From contig NZ_JAPEPJ010000001.1 of the NCBI RefSeq assembly GCF_026340255.1, positions 4,901,975 through 4,965,974 on the forward strand: a DNA stretch of 64,000 nt, given 5' to 3'. Below, one piece after another: positions 42,426 to 50,722 of this stretch. How positions within the stretch are numbered: position 1 is the first letter of the stretch; each line of letters starts with the position of its first letter. The notes beneath the pieces are model-generated. The model had not been told where the DNA came from, did no database searches, and saw nothing but the letters and a program-made list of their open reading frames with translations. The translations under genes were made by a program, and so were the position numbers. The DNA is from Streptomyces sp. NBC_01408. GTDB taxonomy: Bacteria > Actinomycetota > Actinomycetes > Streptomycetales > Streptomycetaceae.

Positions 42426-44573
42426 CTACTTCACGGCCTTGGCGTAGTCGGCCCACAGGCGCACCGCCCGGTCGCTGCCGGGCGTGCCCGGGGCGTCGCC
42501 CCCCAGCCCCGTCAGCGGCAGCGGGACCAGGTCGGTCAGCGACATCCGGTAGACCACCACCGCAGTGGACTCCTGCCCGGTGCTGGCCACGAACCAGCCT
42601 GCCGTGTTCGCCTCGGTCGTCCCGGTCTTGCCCGCCGTACCGGCGTGCGCCTTGCCCACCGCCTTCGCCGATCCTTCGGTGACGGCGGCCCGCAGGGCGT
42701 CCGTCACCGCGCGGGCGGTCTCGGCCGTCACGGCCCTGGTCGGCTTCGGCGCATCGAGCGGCTGGCCGGCGCCGTTGCGGGTGACCGAGCGCACCGAGTA
42801 GGGATCGGTGTGCATGCCGTCGGCGGCGAAGGTCTCGTAGGCGCCGGCCATGCGGATCGCGCTGGGCGTCGAGTTCTCCCCGAGCGCGAACGTGGGAATC
42901 CGCGGCCCGAGGCTCGATCCGAGCAGCCCCGAGCGCTCGGCGAACGACTCCACCCGGTCGAGCCCGACATCGAGGCCGAGCTGCACCATGGGGGTGTTGA
43001 CGGAGTTGGCGACGGCCTGGCGCAAGGTCACCTGACCCCAGCTGCGGCCACCGTCGTTGCGCCCCTTCACCACCTTGCCGCTGCGGTCCCAGTACGGGCC
43101 GTCGGGCGTCTGCACGGTCACCTGGTCGTTGCCGTCGTACGTGGAGGAAGGGGAGACGGGCGTGCGGTCCTTGCCGCGCGTGCGCAGCACCCCTTCCTCG
43201 AGCGCGGCCGCATAGACGAAGGGCGTGAACGCGGTGCCGGCCGGGATCGTCGTCGCGTTCGACTCGTTGAAGCCCTGCTTCAGGTAGTCGGGTCCTCCGT
43301 ACACGGCCAGCAGCCGCCCGTCGGGGGCGACGCTCGCCGCGCCGATCTTCGCGTGTTTGTCGGTGTCGGGACGCCGCTCGGCGTCGAAGTCCTTCTGCGC
43401 CTGCTGGACGGCGGCGGTCAGGGCCGTCATGCGGTCCCGGTCGAAGGTCGTGTAGATCTGGTAGCCGCCGAGGTCGAACTCGGAGTCCGGGATGCGGCCG
43501 GCCTTGAGCGTGTAGGCCTTGGCCAGTTCGACCAGATAGCCGTTCTGCGCGCCGGGGGTGCCGCCGAGGGACGTTCCCGAGGGCTCGGGGAACTGCGTGT
43601 AGGTGGCGCGCTCGGCGCGCGGGAGCTGGCCGGTCTCGACCATGCGGTCCAGGATCCAGGCCCAGCGTTCGACGGCCCGCTCGTGGTTCTCCTTGCTGAG
43701 GGCGGGGTCGTAGAGCCCGGCGCCCTTGAGCAGGGAGGCGAGGAAAGCGCCCTCGCTGGCATTGAGCTGTGAGACGTCCTTGCCGTAGTACGCCTGGGAC
43801 GCGCGCTGGATGCCGTAGGTGCCGCGCCCGAACCAGCTGGTGTTGAGGTAGTCCTCGAGGATCTGCTTCTTGCCCTTCTGGTTGTCCAGCTTCACGGCGA
43901 GGAGGACCTCGGTGAACTTCCGGGTGAAGGTGCGGTCCTGGTTCAGATAGGCGTTCTTCACGTACTGCTGCGTGATGGTGGACCCGCCCTGGGTCTCGCC
44001 TCCCGTCACCGAGGCAGTCAGGGCGCGCAGGACACCGGACGGTGAGACTCCGGGATCCGAGTAGAAGCCCGCGTTCTCGGCCGCGAGGACGGCTCCCTGG
44101 ACCTTGGGAGGCACCTTGTCCAGCGGCATCTCCTGCCGGCTGACCCAGCCCGTCCGGGCCATCGTGGAGCCGTCGGCCCAGTAGTAGACGTTGTCCTGCT
44201 GGGTGGCGAACGAGTTGAGGTCGTCCGGGATGTGCGTGGTCGCGTACGCGTACGCGACGAGGCCCGTCATGCCGATGAACGCGTACAGGCAGGCACCAAG
44301 CCACTGGCGCCACGAGGGTATCCACCGGCGCCAGCCGCTGCGGCCCGGCCGCGGGTAGGCGGGCCGCAGGCGCCGCAGCTGGGTGCGCGCCGCGGCGGCG
44401 GCCGGTGCGAGGGCGCCGAGCCGGCCGGCCCCCGCCCACGGACGACGGCGCGCCCCGGACTTCCTCCGGCGGCCCGACCGTGCTCCGCTGCCGCTGCCTC
44501 CGCCGACGACGTCCGCCGGAGCCGCTCGCCTGCCCCGAGATCGCCCTCTTGCGGCTGTATCCTTCCTGCCCAC
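42426..44573 (-). CDS. Class A penicillin-binding protein with degenerate SXXK motif
   Basis: 715 aa from GTG 44573, which has a G-rich ribosome site; an ATG at 44690 would leave only 11 bp to the divergent gene. A basic cytoplasmic tail precedes one membrane helix. The glycosyltransferase domain is intact: A-A-E-N-A-G-F-Y-S-D (E-N-x-x-F-Y), G-G-S-T-I-T-Q-Q and E-D-Y-L-N-T. In the transpeptidase domain S-V-N and K-T-G-T-T are normal, but the active-site box reads G-T-A-F-T-P-F where G-S-T-F-K-P-F is expected, losing both the nucleophilic serine and the lysine. It is likely a peptidoglycan polymerase with altered or no transpeptidase activity. Confidence 0.9.
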   Translation of the reverse strand: MGRKDTAARGRSRGRRAAPADVVGGGSGSGARSGRRRKSGARRRPWAGAGRLGALAPAAAAARTQLRRLRPAYPRPGRSGWRRWIPSWRQWLGACLYAFIGMTGLVAYAYATTHIPDDLNSFATQQDNVYYWADGSTMARTGWVSRQEMPLDKVPPKVQGAVLAAENAGFYSDPGVSPSGVLRALTASVTGGETQGGSTITQQYVKNAYLNQDRTFTRKFTEVLLAVKLDNQKGKKQILEDYLNTSWFGRGTYGIQRASQAYYGKDVSQLNASEGAFLASLLKGAGLYDPALSKENHERAVERWAWILDRMVETGQLPRAERATYTQFPEPSGTSLGGTPGAQNGYLVELAKAYTLKAGRIPDSEFDLGGYQIYTTFDRDRMTALTAAVQQAQKDFDAERRPDTDKHAKIGAASVAPDGRLLAVYGGPDYLKQGFNESNATTIPAGTAFTPFVYAAALEEGVLRTRGKDRTPVSPSSTYDGNDQVTVQTPDGPYWDRSGKVVKGRNDGGRSWGQVTLRQAVANSVNTPMVQLGLDVGLDRVESFAERSGLLGSSLGPRIPTFALGENSTPSAIRMAGAYETFAADGMHTDPYSVRSVTRNGAGQPLDAPKPTRAVTAETARAVTDALRAAVTEGSAKAVGKAHAGTAGKTGTTEANTAGWFVASTGQESTAVVVYRMSLTDLVPLPLTGLGGDAPGTPGSDRAVRLWADYAKAVK

Positions 44574-44701
44574 TCCGAATGCCCCCCTGTGCTGTGCTTT
44601 CCCGCTCACCCTAAAGGCACTTGCCGTGGACGAGAGCGTCGCCCGGCTGTGCGAAGATTCCGTCCCCCGGTCGTGTGGACCGGGTGACAAGGGGAAACAC
44701 A

Positions 44702-45841
44702 GTGATACCTAAGAGGTTCAGGCCCGCCGCCATCGCGGCCCTGACCGTGGCCCTGGTGTCGGGCAGCATGCTCGCCTACTCCGCGAGTGCGGGTTCCGGG
44801 CCCCGGGAGGCCGACCGTGCCACGGCCGACACCTTCGGCCGCATGGCCGACGACGTGCTCTCCCAGCGCACCCAGGCGCTGGTCGAGGAGCAGGCGGGGA
44901 AGCACAGCTCCGGCCCGGGCGGCACGAAGACCCGCATGTCGGCCCAGCTGAAGAAGAACGAGGACGCCGCGCTCCAGTCGCTGCGGTCCCGCAAGACGCG
45001 GCTGGCGGAACTCGGTGAGGCGTACTCGGGCGCCGACACCCGCGTCGTCGTGGACCGTGCCACGGTCACCGGCGGGAAGGCGACCGTCCAGGTCACCGAG
45101 CAGACCACGCTCACCTACAAGAAACTGCGCGGGGACGAGCCGGAGACCACCGACATCGGGACGCGGTACGAGCTGACCCTCACCAGCAAGAAGGGTGGTG
45201 CCTGGGAGCTGGTGTCGATCACGTCGAAGGACAGCGGCCCCGTCGCGGTCAACGAGCCCGTCGCGGCCAAGGTGAACACCGTCAAGGACGACGGCAACCA
45301 GTACCCGGACGGCACACCCGCGTCCACCAAGTACCCCGCCACGCCGAAGCCCAAGGCGAAGACCGGCGGTGCCTATGACTACACCGCCATGGCGAAGTAC
45401 GCGGAGAAGCACTGGAAGAACTACAACCCGGCGTACCGGAAGTTCAACGGAGCCGGGGGCGACTGCACCAACTTCATCAGCCAGGCGCTGAAGGCGGGCG
45501 GCTGGAAGAACGTCCCGGGCTCTTCGTCGGACTACCGGAACTGGTGGTACGACGGCACCCGCCAGTCCGACTCCTGGGTCGGCACGAACGAGTGGGCGTG
45601 GTTCACGCTGTCCAACCAGCGGGCCGCCAACCTGGCCAACGTCTACCAGGCGGACATCGGCGACATCGTGCAACTGGACTTCAACAAGGACGGGTCCAAG
45701 GACCACTCCATGATGGTGACGTACCGCAGCAGCGCCGGAATGCCGTATCTCACCTACCACTCCACCAACACCTACCGTAAGTCGCTCGCGAGCATCATCG
45801 CGTCCTACCCGGACGCGACCTACTTCGCGTACCGCACCTGA
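44702..45841 (+). CDS. Secreted amidase-domain protein (Amidase_6, NlpC/P60-like)
   Basis: 379 aa from GTG 44702 (ribosome site AAGGGGAA). Signal peptide, then a charged helical domain (about 35-215) and a C-terminal Amidase_6 domain (about 235-379). The cysteine lies in G-G-D-C-T-N-F-I-S-Q-A-L and the histidine in K-D-H-S-M-M-V-T-Y, a papain-like pair as in NlpC/P60 enzymes. Probably a cell-wall-associated peptidase or amidase. Its promoter region overlaps the 5' part of the divergent PBP gene, so the two may be co-regulated. Confidence 0.88.
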   Translation: MIPKRFRPAAIAALTVALVSGSMLAYSASAGSGPREADRATADTFGRMADDVLSQRTQALVEEQAGKHSSGPGGTKTRMSAQLKKNEDAALQSLRSRKTRLAELGEAYSGADTRVVVDRATVTGGKATVQVTEQTTLTYKKLRGDEPETTDIGTRYELTLTSKKGGAWELVSITSKDSGPVAVNEPVAAKVNTVKDDGNQYPDGTPASTKYPATPKPKAKTGGAYDYTAMAKYAEKHWKNYNPAYRKFNGAGGDCTNFISQALKAGGWKNVPGSSSDYRNWWYDGTRQSDSWVGTNEWAWFTLSNQRAANLANVYQADIGDIVQLDFNKDGSKDHSMMVTYRSSAGMPYLTYHSTNTYRKSLASIIASYPDATYFAYRT

Positions 45842-45853
45842 CGGGTGCCCTTC

Positions 45854-45892
45854 GGCTCCTCCCGCCGCGGAACCCCCGCGGCGGGAGGAGCC
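45854..45892 (+). terminator. Terminator after the amidase-domain gene
   Basis: A perfect 17-bp stem (45854-45870 with 45876-45892), loop AACCC. Confidence 0.85.
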
Positions 45893-45900
45893 GGTCGCGA

Positions 45901-46014
45901 CGGCTGGTGCACGAGCGCCACCCGTACGACGTGCCGCAGTGGATCGTGCTGCCGACCGTCGGCGCCTCGGAGGAGTACCTCGCGTGGGCGGTGAAGGAGA
46001 CCACCGCGCGGTAG
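45901..46014 (+). pseudogene. Remnant of a CutA-type divalent-cation tolerance gene
   Basis: An open frame of 37 codons ending in TAG encodes only the C-terminal third of a CutA-like protein (H-E-R-H-P-Y-D-V-P-Q ... Y-L-A-W-A-V-K-E-T). Functional CutA is about 110 aa. Nothing matching the N-terminal part is upstream; the terminator of the amidase gene abuts the break. There is no start codon in a sensible place, so it is a decayed fragment. Confidence 0.75.
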
Positions 46015-46084
46015 CTGCCGCGAGGCCGGCCGGACTCTCCGAGCTTTGTCAGGTTCATTGACAGAAGATGAAGACAGCCCGAGT

Positions 46085-46100
46085 CTGAGAGCGCTCTCAG
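46085..46100. promoter_or_regulatory. Perfect 16-bp palindromic operator before the GH64 gene
   Basis: CTGAGAGCGCTCTCAG, 102 bp upstream of the GH64 start. An identical palindrome is at 56101-56116 before the GH16 gene. A central GAGCGCTC core is typical of LacI-family glycan regulators in Streptomyces (CebR sites are similar). Confidence 0.75.
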
Positions 46101-46201
46101 ATGTCAATGCCTGTAGCCCGCCCCGTCCGCCTCCCCCGCGTCCGCAGGGTGCGGGAGCGCCTTGCCTCCCGTCGTCAGGTCCCCCCACAAGGAGAAAGAT
46201 C

Positions 46202-47389
46202 GTGTTCCGCTTAGCGAAAGTGCTCGCATCCGGGGTCTCGGCGCTGGTTGTCGCCGCCGGCCTGATGGTTCTAGGTCCGTCGGAATCCGCAGAGGCCGTA
46301 CCGGCTACCATCCCGCTCACGATCAAGAACAGTTCGGGCCGCAGTGAGCCGGTCTACGTCTACAACCTCGGCACCCTGCTCACGACGGGCCAGCAGGGCT
46401 GGGCCGACGCCAACGGGTCCTTCCACCCTTGGCCCGTGGGAGGCAATCCCCCCACCCCCGCGCCCGACGCATCGATCGCGGGTCCGGCCAACGGGCAGAC
46501 CAAGACGATCCGGATGCCCAAGTTCTCCGGACGCGTCTACTTCTCCATCGGTCAGAAGATCGTCTTCAAGGTCAGCACCGGCGGCCTGGTGCAGCCCGCC
46601 GTGCAGAACCCCTCCGACCCCAACCGCAACATCCTGTTCAACTGGTCGGAGTACACGCTCAACGACGCCGGCCTGTGGATCAACAGCACCCAGGTCGACA
46701 TGTTCTCGGCCCCGTACGCGGTGGGCGTGAAGGCGGCCGACGGCACGGTCAGGAACACCGGTCGGCTGCGGCCGGGCGGCTACAACGCCGTCTTCAGCCA
46801 GCTGCGTTCGGCCGGCTGGGGCGGACTGATCCAGAACCGCCCCGACGGCACGCCGCTGCGAGCGCTCTCGCCCGGTCACGGCATCGAGGCGGGCGGAATT
46901 CCGGCCGGCGTCATGAACGACTACGTCAACCGGGTCTGGAACAAGTACAGCTCCTCCACGCTCACCGTGACGCCGTTCGTGAACCAGCCGAACACCAAGT
47001 ACTACGGCCGGGTATCGGGCAACGTCATGAACTTCACCAACGGCTCGGGAGCGGTGGTCACCAGCTTCCAGAAACCGGACTCCGACAGCATCTTCGGCTG
47101 CTACAAGCTCCTGGACGCACCCAACGACCTTGTCCGCGGCCCGATCTCCCGCACCCTGTGCGCGGGCTTCAACCGGTCGACGCTCCTGACCAACCCCGGC
47201 CAACCCGATGCGAACGGCGCCGACTTCTACCGTGACGCCGTCACCAACCACTACTCCCGCATCATCCACGGACAGATGGCCGACGGTAAGGCGTACGGCT
47301 TCGCCTTCGACGACGTGGGCGCCCACGAGTCGCTGGTGCACGACGGCAACCCGCAAGAGGCCTTCATGACGCTGGAACCGTTCAACTAG
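46202..47389 (+). CDS. Secreted GH64 beta-1,3-glucanase
   Basis: 395 aa from GTG 46202 (ribosome site AGGAG), chosen over upstream in-frame codons because the signal peptide (V-L-A-S-G-V-S-A-L-V-V-A-A-G ... A-E-A) begins here. The mature part matches GH64, the thaumatin-like laminaripentaose-producing glucanases. Acidic residues of the wide cleft lie around N-D-A-G-L-W-I-N and Y-G-F-A-F-D-D-V-G. No carbohydrate-binding module. Expected to degrade fungal cell-wall beta-1,3-glucan; probably co-regulated with the GH16 gene. Confidence 0.92.
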   Translation: MFRLAKVLASGVSALVVAAGLMVLGPSESAEAVPATIPLTIKNSSGRSEPVYVYNLGTLLTTGQQGWADANGSFHPWPVGGNPPTPAPDASIAGPANGQTKTIRMPKFSGRVYFSIGQKIVFKVSTGGLVQPAVQNPSDPNRNILFNWSEYTLNDAGLWINSTQVDMFSAPYAVGVKAADGTVRNTGRLRPGGYNAVFSQLRSAGWGGLIQNRPDGTPLRALSPGHGIEAGGIPAGVMNDYVNRVWNKYSSSTLTVTPFVNQPNTKYYGRVSGNVMNFTNGSGAVVTSFQKPDSDSIFGCYKLLDAPNDLVRGPISRTLCAGFNRSTLLTNPGQPDANGADFYRDAVTNHYSRIIHGQMADGKAYGFAFDDVGAHESLVHDGNPQEAFMTLEPFN

Positions 47390-47821
47390 ACCCGGAACGG
47401 GACCAGTACCGGCCCGATGCTGCGGGGCCGCCACCGACCGGTGGCGGCCCCGCACTGCTGTGTCCGGGGGCGGCCGCGGTCTTCCTCCGGTGGCGGTCCT
47501 GCGCCGCGCCGCGTCGCGCTTATAGCGCATTCCTGTTCGGGACACCACTTCCGAGCAAGGCGATGCGGCCGGAACCCGTCGCAAGGTGAGCGCCGATTCC
47601 CTCGCCGTGAGCCGGTCGATACGCCGTCGACCTCCACCTACACCGTCGCTCGCCGCGGCCCGGGCCCCTGCTGGTGCCGGAATTCGCCGCCAGCGATGGC
47701 GGATAACGGTTCCCCCGGTCCGATGAACTCCAACGAAAGCACACCTGGGGGCAGTTGGCCGTAGCTAAGCTCCCGCCCACCGGTCAGAAGGTCACCCTTT
47801 TTCGATAGTTCGAGGACGTCG
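47390..47821. other. Intergenic region between GH64 gene and conservon
   Basis: 432 bp. A perfect 12-bp terminator hairpin (47424-47451, GGGGCCGCCACC and complement) ends the glucanase transcript. The remainder has no supportable ORF and should hold the conservon promoter; TTTTTCGATAG near 47800 is the only AT-rich patch. Confidence 0.7.
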
Positions 47822-49354
47822 ATGGAACGAAAAGACATTCCCCCCGAAACCGCCAACCCGGAGGGCAGAGCGAGCCGGATGCTGCCCGCGATCGCGGCCC
47901 TGGCCGCCGCCTGTCTGGCCGGCGCGCTCGTCTCCTCCTCGGAACCGGTCCGCACCGCCCTGATCGCCGCGGGCGCCGCGTGCACCGCCGCGGTCTTCGT
48001 CGAAGCGCTACGGCGCGGCCGCGCGCTCGCCGCCCGGCGCGACCAGGTCGCGGCTCTCCAGCACGCCCTGTCCCGGCAGGAAACCGAGGCGGCCCGGCTG
48101 TCCGCGGTGGTGCTGCCCGAAGCCATCGAGCGACTGCGCAAGGGCGAGCTGGCCGAGGAGGTCCTGACCTCCCTGGGCGGGCGCGGCGGACACGGCAACC
48201 GCTGGGGCGACGACACGGCCGTCACGCCGCGCTTCAGAGCCGCCCTGCAGGCCGTGCTGGCCCACGTCATCGACGCGGTCGATAACGAGGAGAGTCTTCG
48301 CGACTCGGCGCAAAGGGCCTTCGTGAACGTCGCCCGCCGCGTGCAGGCGATCGTCCATCAGCAGGCCCACGAGATGCGCGAGATGGAGGACCGGCACGGT
48401 CGCAACCCGGACGTGTTCGGAGACCTCCTGCGACTGGACCACGGCAATGCCCTGATCGGCAGGCTCGCCGACTCCATCTCGGTCCTCGGCGGCGCGCGCC
48501 CCGGCCGCCAGTGGAGCAGGGCCGTCACCCTGTACAGCGTGATGCGCGGCGCGATGTCGCGCATCATCGACTACCAGCGGGTGGAGCTCCACTCGGTCTC
48601 CGAGGTCGCCGTCGTCGGCCCGATCGTGGAGCCGCTGATCCACACCCTGGCGGAGCTGCTGGACAACGCCACCCGCTACTCGCCGCCCCACACCCGGGTC
48701 CACCTCACCGCCACCGAGGTGCAGTCGGGCATCGCCGTGGAGATCGAGGACGGCGGCCTGAGCATGAGCGACGAGGCCCGCGGACGGGCCGAGAAGATGC
48801 TTGCGCAGGCGCAGTCCGGCATCGACCTCAACGACCTGGGCGAGACGCCGAGGCTCGGCCTCGCGGTGGTCGGCCGGCTGGCGCAGGCGTACGGGTTCCA
48901 GGTCTCCCTGCGCTCTTCCGCGTACGGCGGCGTCCGCGCCGTGGTCATCGTGCCGCAGCACCTGATCACCACGGCGTCCGCGGCGACCGGTCTCGCCCAC
49001 GGCATCGGCTCCTCCTCGGGGCCCAGGGCCGTGGCCGCCACACCGCGCGAGCACCCCGTCGGCCGCTCGTCGGCCGGCGTGTCCGCGCCCCGGTCGGCAC
49101 CGGCTCCGGCGCCCGGCCCGGTGCCTGTCAGCAGCGGGCCGGCCACCGGCCTCACCGCGACCGGCCTGCCGCAGCGACGCCGGAAGGACCGTGTCACCAC
49201 CTCCGACGCCCGGCCGGCCGCGGAGCCGCAGTCGTCGGACGACGGCGGCCCCGGAATGTGGCTGGAGGCGTTCCACAGCGGACTGTCCGGCGCGCCCGGC
49301 CAAGACGCGCAGGGCGCCCAGGACGCGTCGGGTTCAGCGACCAAAGGGGCGTAA
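47822..49354 (+). CDS. cvnA: Conservon sensor, histidine-kinase-like ATPase CvnA
   Basis: 510 aa. Two close membrane helices (about 18-60: L-P-A-I-A-A-L-A-A-A-C ... A-A-V-F-V-E-A-L), a coiled helical segment, and an HATPase domain with E-L-L-D-N-A-T-R-Y-S (N box, about 280) and G-L-A-V-V-G-R-L-A (G2-like). The tail from about 400 is Pro/Ala-rich. CvnA proteins form a membrane-associated complex with CvnB, C and D resembling a G-protein-coupled sensor and influence development and secondary metabolism. Confidence 0.94.
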   Translation: MERKDIPPETANPEGRASRMLPAIAALAAACLAGALVSSSEPVRTALIAAGAACTAAVFVEALRRGRALAARRDQVAALQHALSRQETEAARLSAVVLPEAIERLRKGELAEEVLTSLGGRGGHGNRWGDDTAVTPRFRAALQAVLAHVIDAVDNEESLRDSAQRAFVNVARRVQAIVHQQAHEMREMEDRHGRNPDVFGDLLRLDHGNALIGRLADSISVLGGARPGRQWSRAVTLYSVMRGAMSRIIDYQRVELHSVSEVAVVGPIVEPLIHTLAELLDNATRYSPPHTRVHLTATEVQSGIAVEIEDGGLSMSDEARGRAEKMLAQAQSGIDLNDLGETPRLGLAVVGRLAQAYGFQVSLRSSAYGGVRAVVIVPQHLITTASAATGLAHGIGSSSGPRAVAATPREHPVGRSSAGVSAPRSAPAPAPGPVPVSSGPATGLTATGLPQRRRKDRVTTSDARPAAEPQSSDDGGPGMWLEAFHSGLSGAPGQDAQGAQDASGSATKGA

Positions 49355-49357
49355 GCA

Positions 49358-49765
49358 GTGATGACTCAGCGAAGCAGTATGGACTGGATGCTCAAGGACC
49401 TGGCCGTCGGAGTGCCGCAGACGCGGCACGTGATCGTACTGTCCGCGGACGGGCTCTGCGTGGCGCAGTACGGGGCCGAGACCGACACGGCCGACCGCCT
49501 GGCGGCGGCCTGTGCGGGCCTGCAGAGCCTCGCCAGAGCGGTGGCCGCGGAACTGCCCCGCTCCGAGGGCAGGATGCGCCTGGTCGTGATCGAGATGGAC
49601 GGCGGGTTCTTCTACCTGATGGCCGCCGGTGACGGCTCCTACCTCGCGGTCCTCGCCGACGAGGGCGTCGACGCGGGCCTGATGGGCGCGCAGATGCGCA
49701 ACCTGGTGACCCGAATGGGGGACCACCTGAGCAGCCCGCCCCGACATGACGGGCAGCCCGCGTGA
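49358..49765 (+). CDS. cvnB: Conservon roadblock/LC7 protein CvnB
   Basis: 135 aa from GTG 49358 (an ATG follows directly at 49361). Roadblock/LC7 fold: W-M-L-K-D-L-A-V-G-V-P-Q-T-R-H-V-I-V-L-S-A-D-G-L near the start, and M-R-L-V-V-I-E-M-D-G-G in the second strand pair. Such proteins act as GTPase-activating or scaffold partners of the Ras-like CvnD. The stop overlaps the cvnC start. Confidence 0.95.
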   Translation: MMTQRSSMDWMLKDLAVGVPQTRHVIVLSADGLCVAQYGAETDTADRLAAACAGLQSLARAVAAELPRSEGRMRLVVIEMDGGFFYLMAAGDGSYLAVLADEGVDAGLMGAQMRNLVTRMGDHLSSPPRHDGQPA

Positions 49766-50121
49766 ATGAGCCGCCCACAAGCTGGGAGGACGACAGCCCC
49801 GAACGGCTCTACGTCATCACCGGCGGCCGCAGCGGACCCTCCACCGCCGTCCGTCTGGACCTCGTGACCTTAGTCGTGGCCAAAGGGCCTCCCCAGCCCG
49901 AGATGCAGCCCGAGCAGGCGGCCATTCTGCGGATGTGCCGGTCACCGCTGTCGGTGGCCGAGATCGCCGCGTACACCGGCCTGCCCGTGAGCGTCGTCAC
50001 CGTGCTGGTCGGAGACCTGATGGCCGCTCAGCGCGTGCAGGTCCGTCCTCCCGTTCCCGCCGCGCAGCTTCCCGACCTTGCTCTGATCGAGGCAGTGATC
50101 GATGGACTTCAGAAGCTCTGA
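49762..50121 (+). CDS. cvnC: Conservon DUF742 protein CvnC
   Basis: 119 aa from GTG 49762, overlapping the cvnB stop by 4 bp. DUF742: L-Y-V-I-T-G-G-R near the start and a winged-helix-like C-terminal half (L-S-V-A-E-I-A-A-Y-T-G-L-P-V-S-V-V). A component of the Cvn complex. It overlaps cvnD by 20 bp. Confidence 0.95.
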   Translation: MNEPPTSWEDDSPERLYVITGGRSGPSTAVRLDLVTLVVAKGPPQPEMQPEQAAILRMCRSPLSVAEIAAYTGLPVSVVTVLVGDLMAAQRVQVRPPVPAAQLPDLALIEAVIDGLQKL

Positions 50122-50722
50122 CCCGCCCGCCGGGCCACGCCACGCGGACATACTCCCGCAGACGGCCGCGGCCGCCGTGAAAGTCGTCGTCGTCGGCGGT
50201 TTCGGCGTGGGCAAGACGACGATGGTCGGTGCGGTCAGCGAGATCAAGCCGCTGACGACCGAGGAGACGATGACCAGGGCCGGCGTCGGCGTCGACGACA
50301 CCTGGGGCGTGGCCCGCAAGGTCACCACCACCGTGGCCATGGACTTCGGCCGCATCAGCATCAACGACGAACTCGTCCTGTACCTGTTCGGAACCCCCGG
50401 CCAGGAGCGCTTCTGGTTCCTGTGGCGCGGGCTCTTCGAGGGCGCGCTCGGAGCGGTCGTACTCCTCGACACCCGTCGGCTGGAGATCAGCTTCGACGTC
50501 ATCGGACGGCTGGAGGAACGGGGCGTCCCTTTCGTCGTCGCCGTCAACTCCTTCCCCGGCGCGCCCGAGCATCCGCCGGAGGAACTGCGACAGGCCCTCG
50601 ATCTGCCCCCCGCCGTCCCGATCCTCGTCTGCGACGCCAGGCGACGGGACTCTTCCCGCGATGTCCTGCTGACCCTTATGCGCTACCTGCACTCCCAGGC
50701 AGCCACCCAGGAGGCAATGTGA
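50102..50722 (+). CDS. cvnD: Conservon Ras-like GTPase CvnD
   Basis: 206 aa. P-loop G-G-F-G-V-G-K-T-T (G1), F-G-T-P-G-Q-E-R-F (G3, with D replaced by F-G-T as in this family), and V-N-S-F (G4-like in place of NKxD). It is the GTP-binding switch of the conservon. Overlaps cvnC by 20 bp and the P450 gene by 4 bp. Confidence 0.95.
   Translation: MDFRSSDPPAGPRHADILPQTAAAAVKVVVVGGFGVGKTTMVGAVSEIKPLTTEETMTRAGVGVDDTWGVARKVTTTVAMDFGRISINDELVLYLFGTPGQERFWFLWRGLFEGALGAVVLLDTRRLEISFDVIGRLEERGVPFVVAVNSFPGAPEHPPEELRQALDLPPAVPILVCDARRRDSSRDVLLTLMRYLHSQAATQEAM

Noticed and set aside
44573-44690. Longer N-terminus for the PBP starting at 44690
   Set aside because: It would leave 11 bp to the divergent gene and its residues are Ser/Arg-rich without homology; the GTG at 44573 has a better ribosome site.
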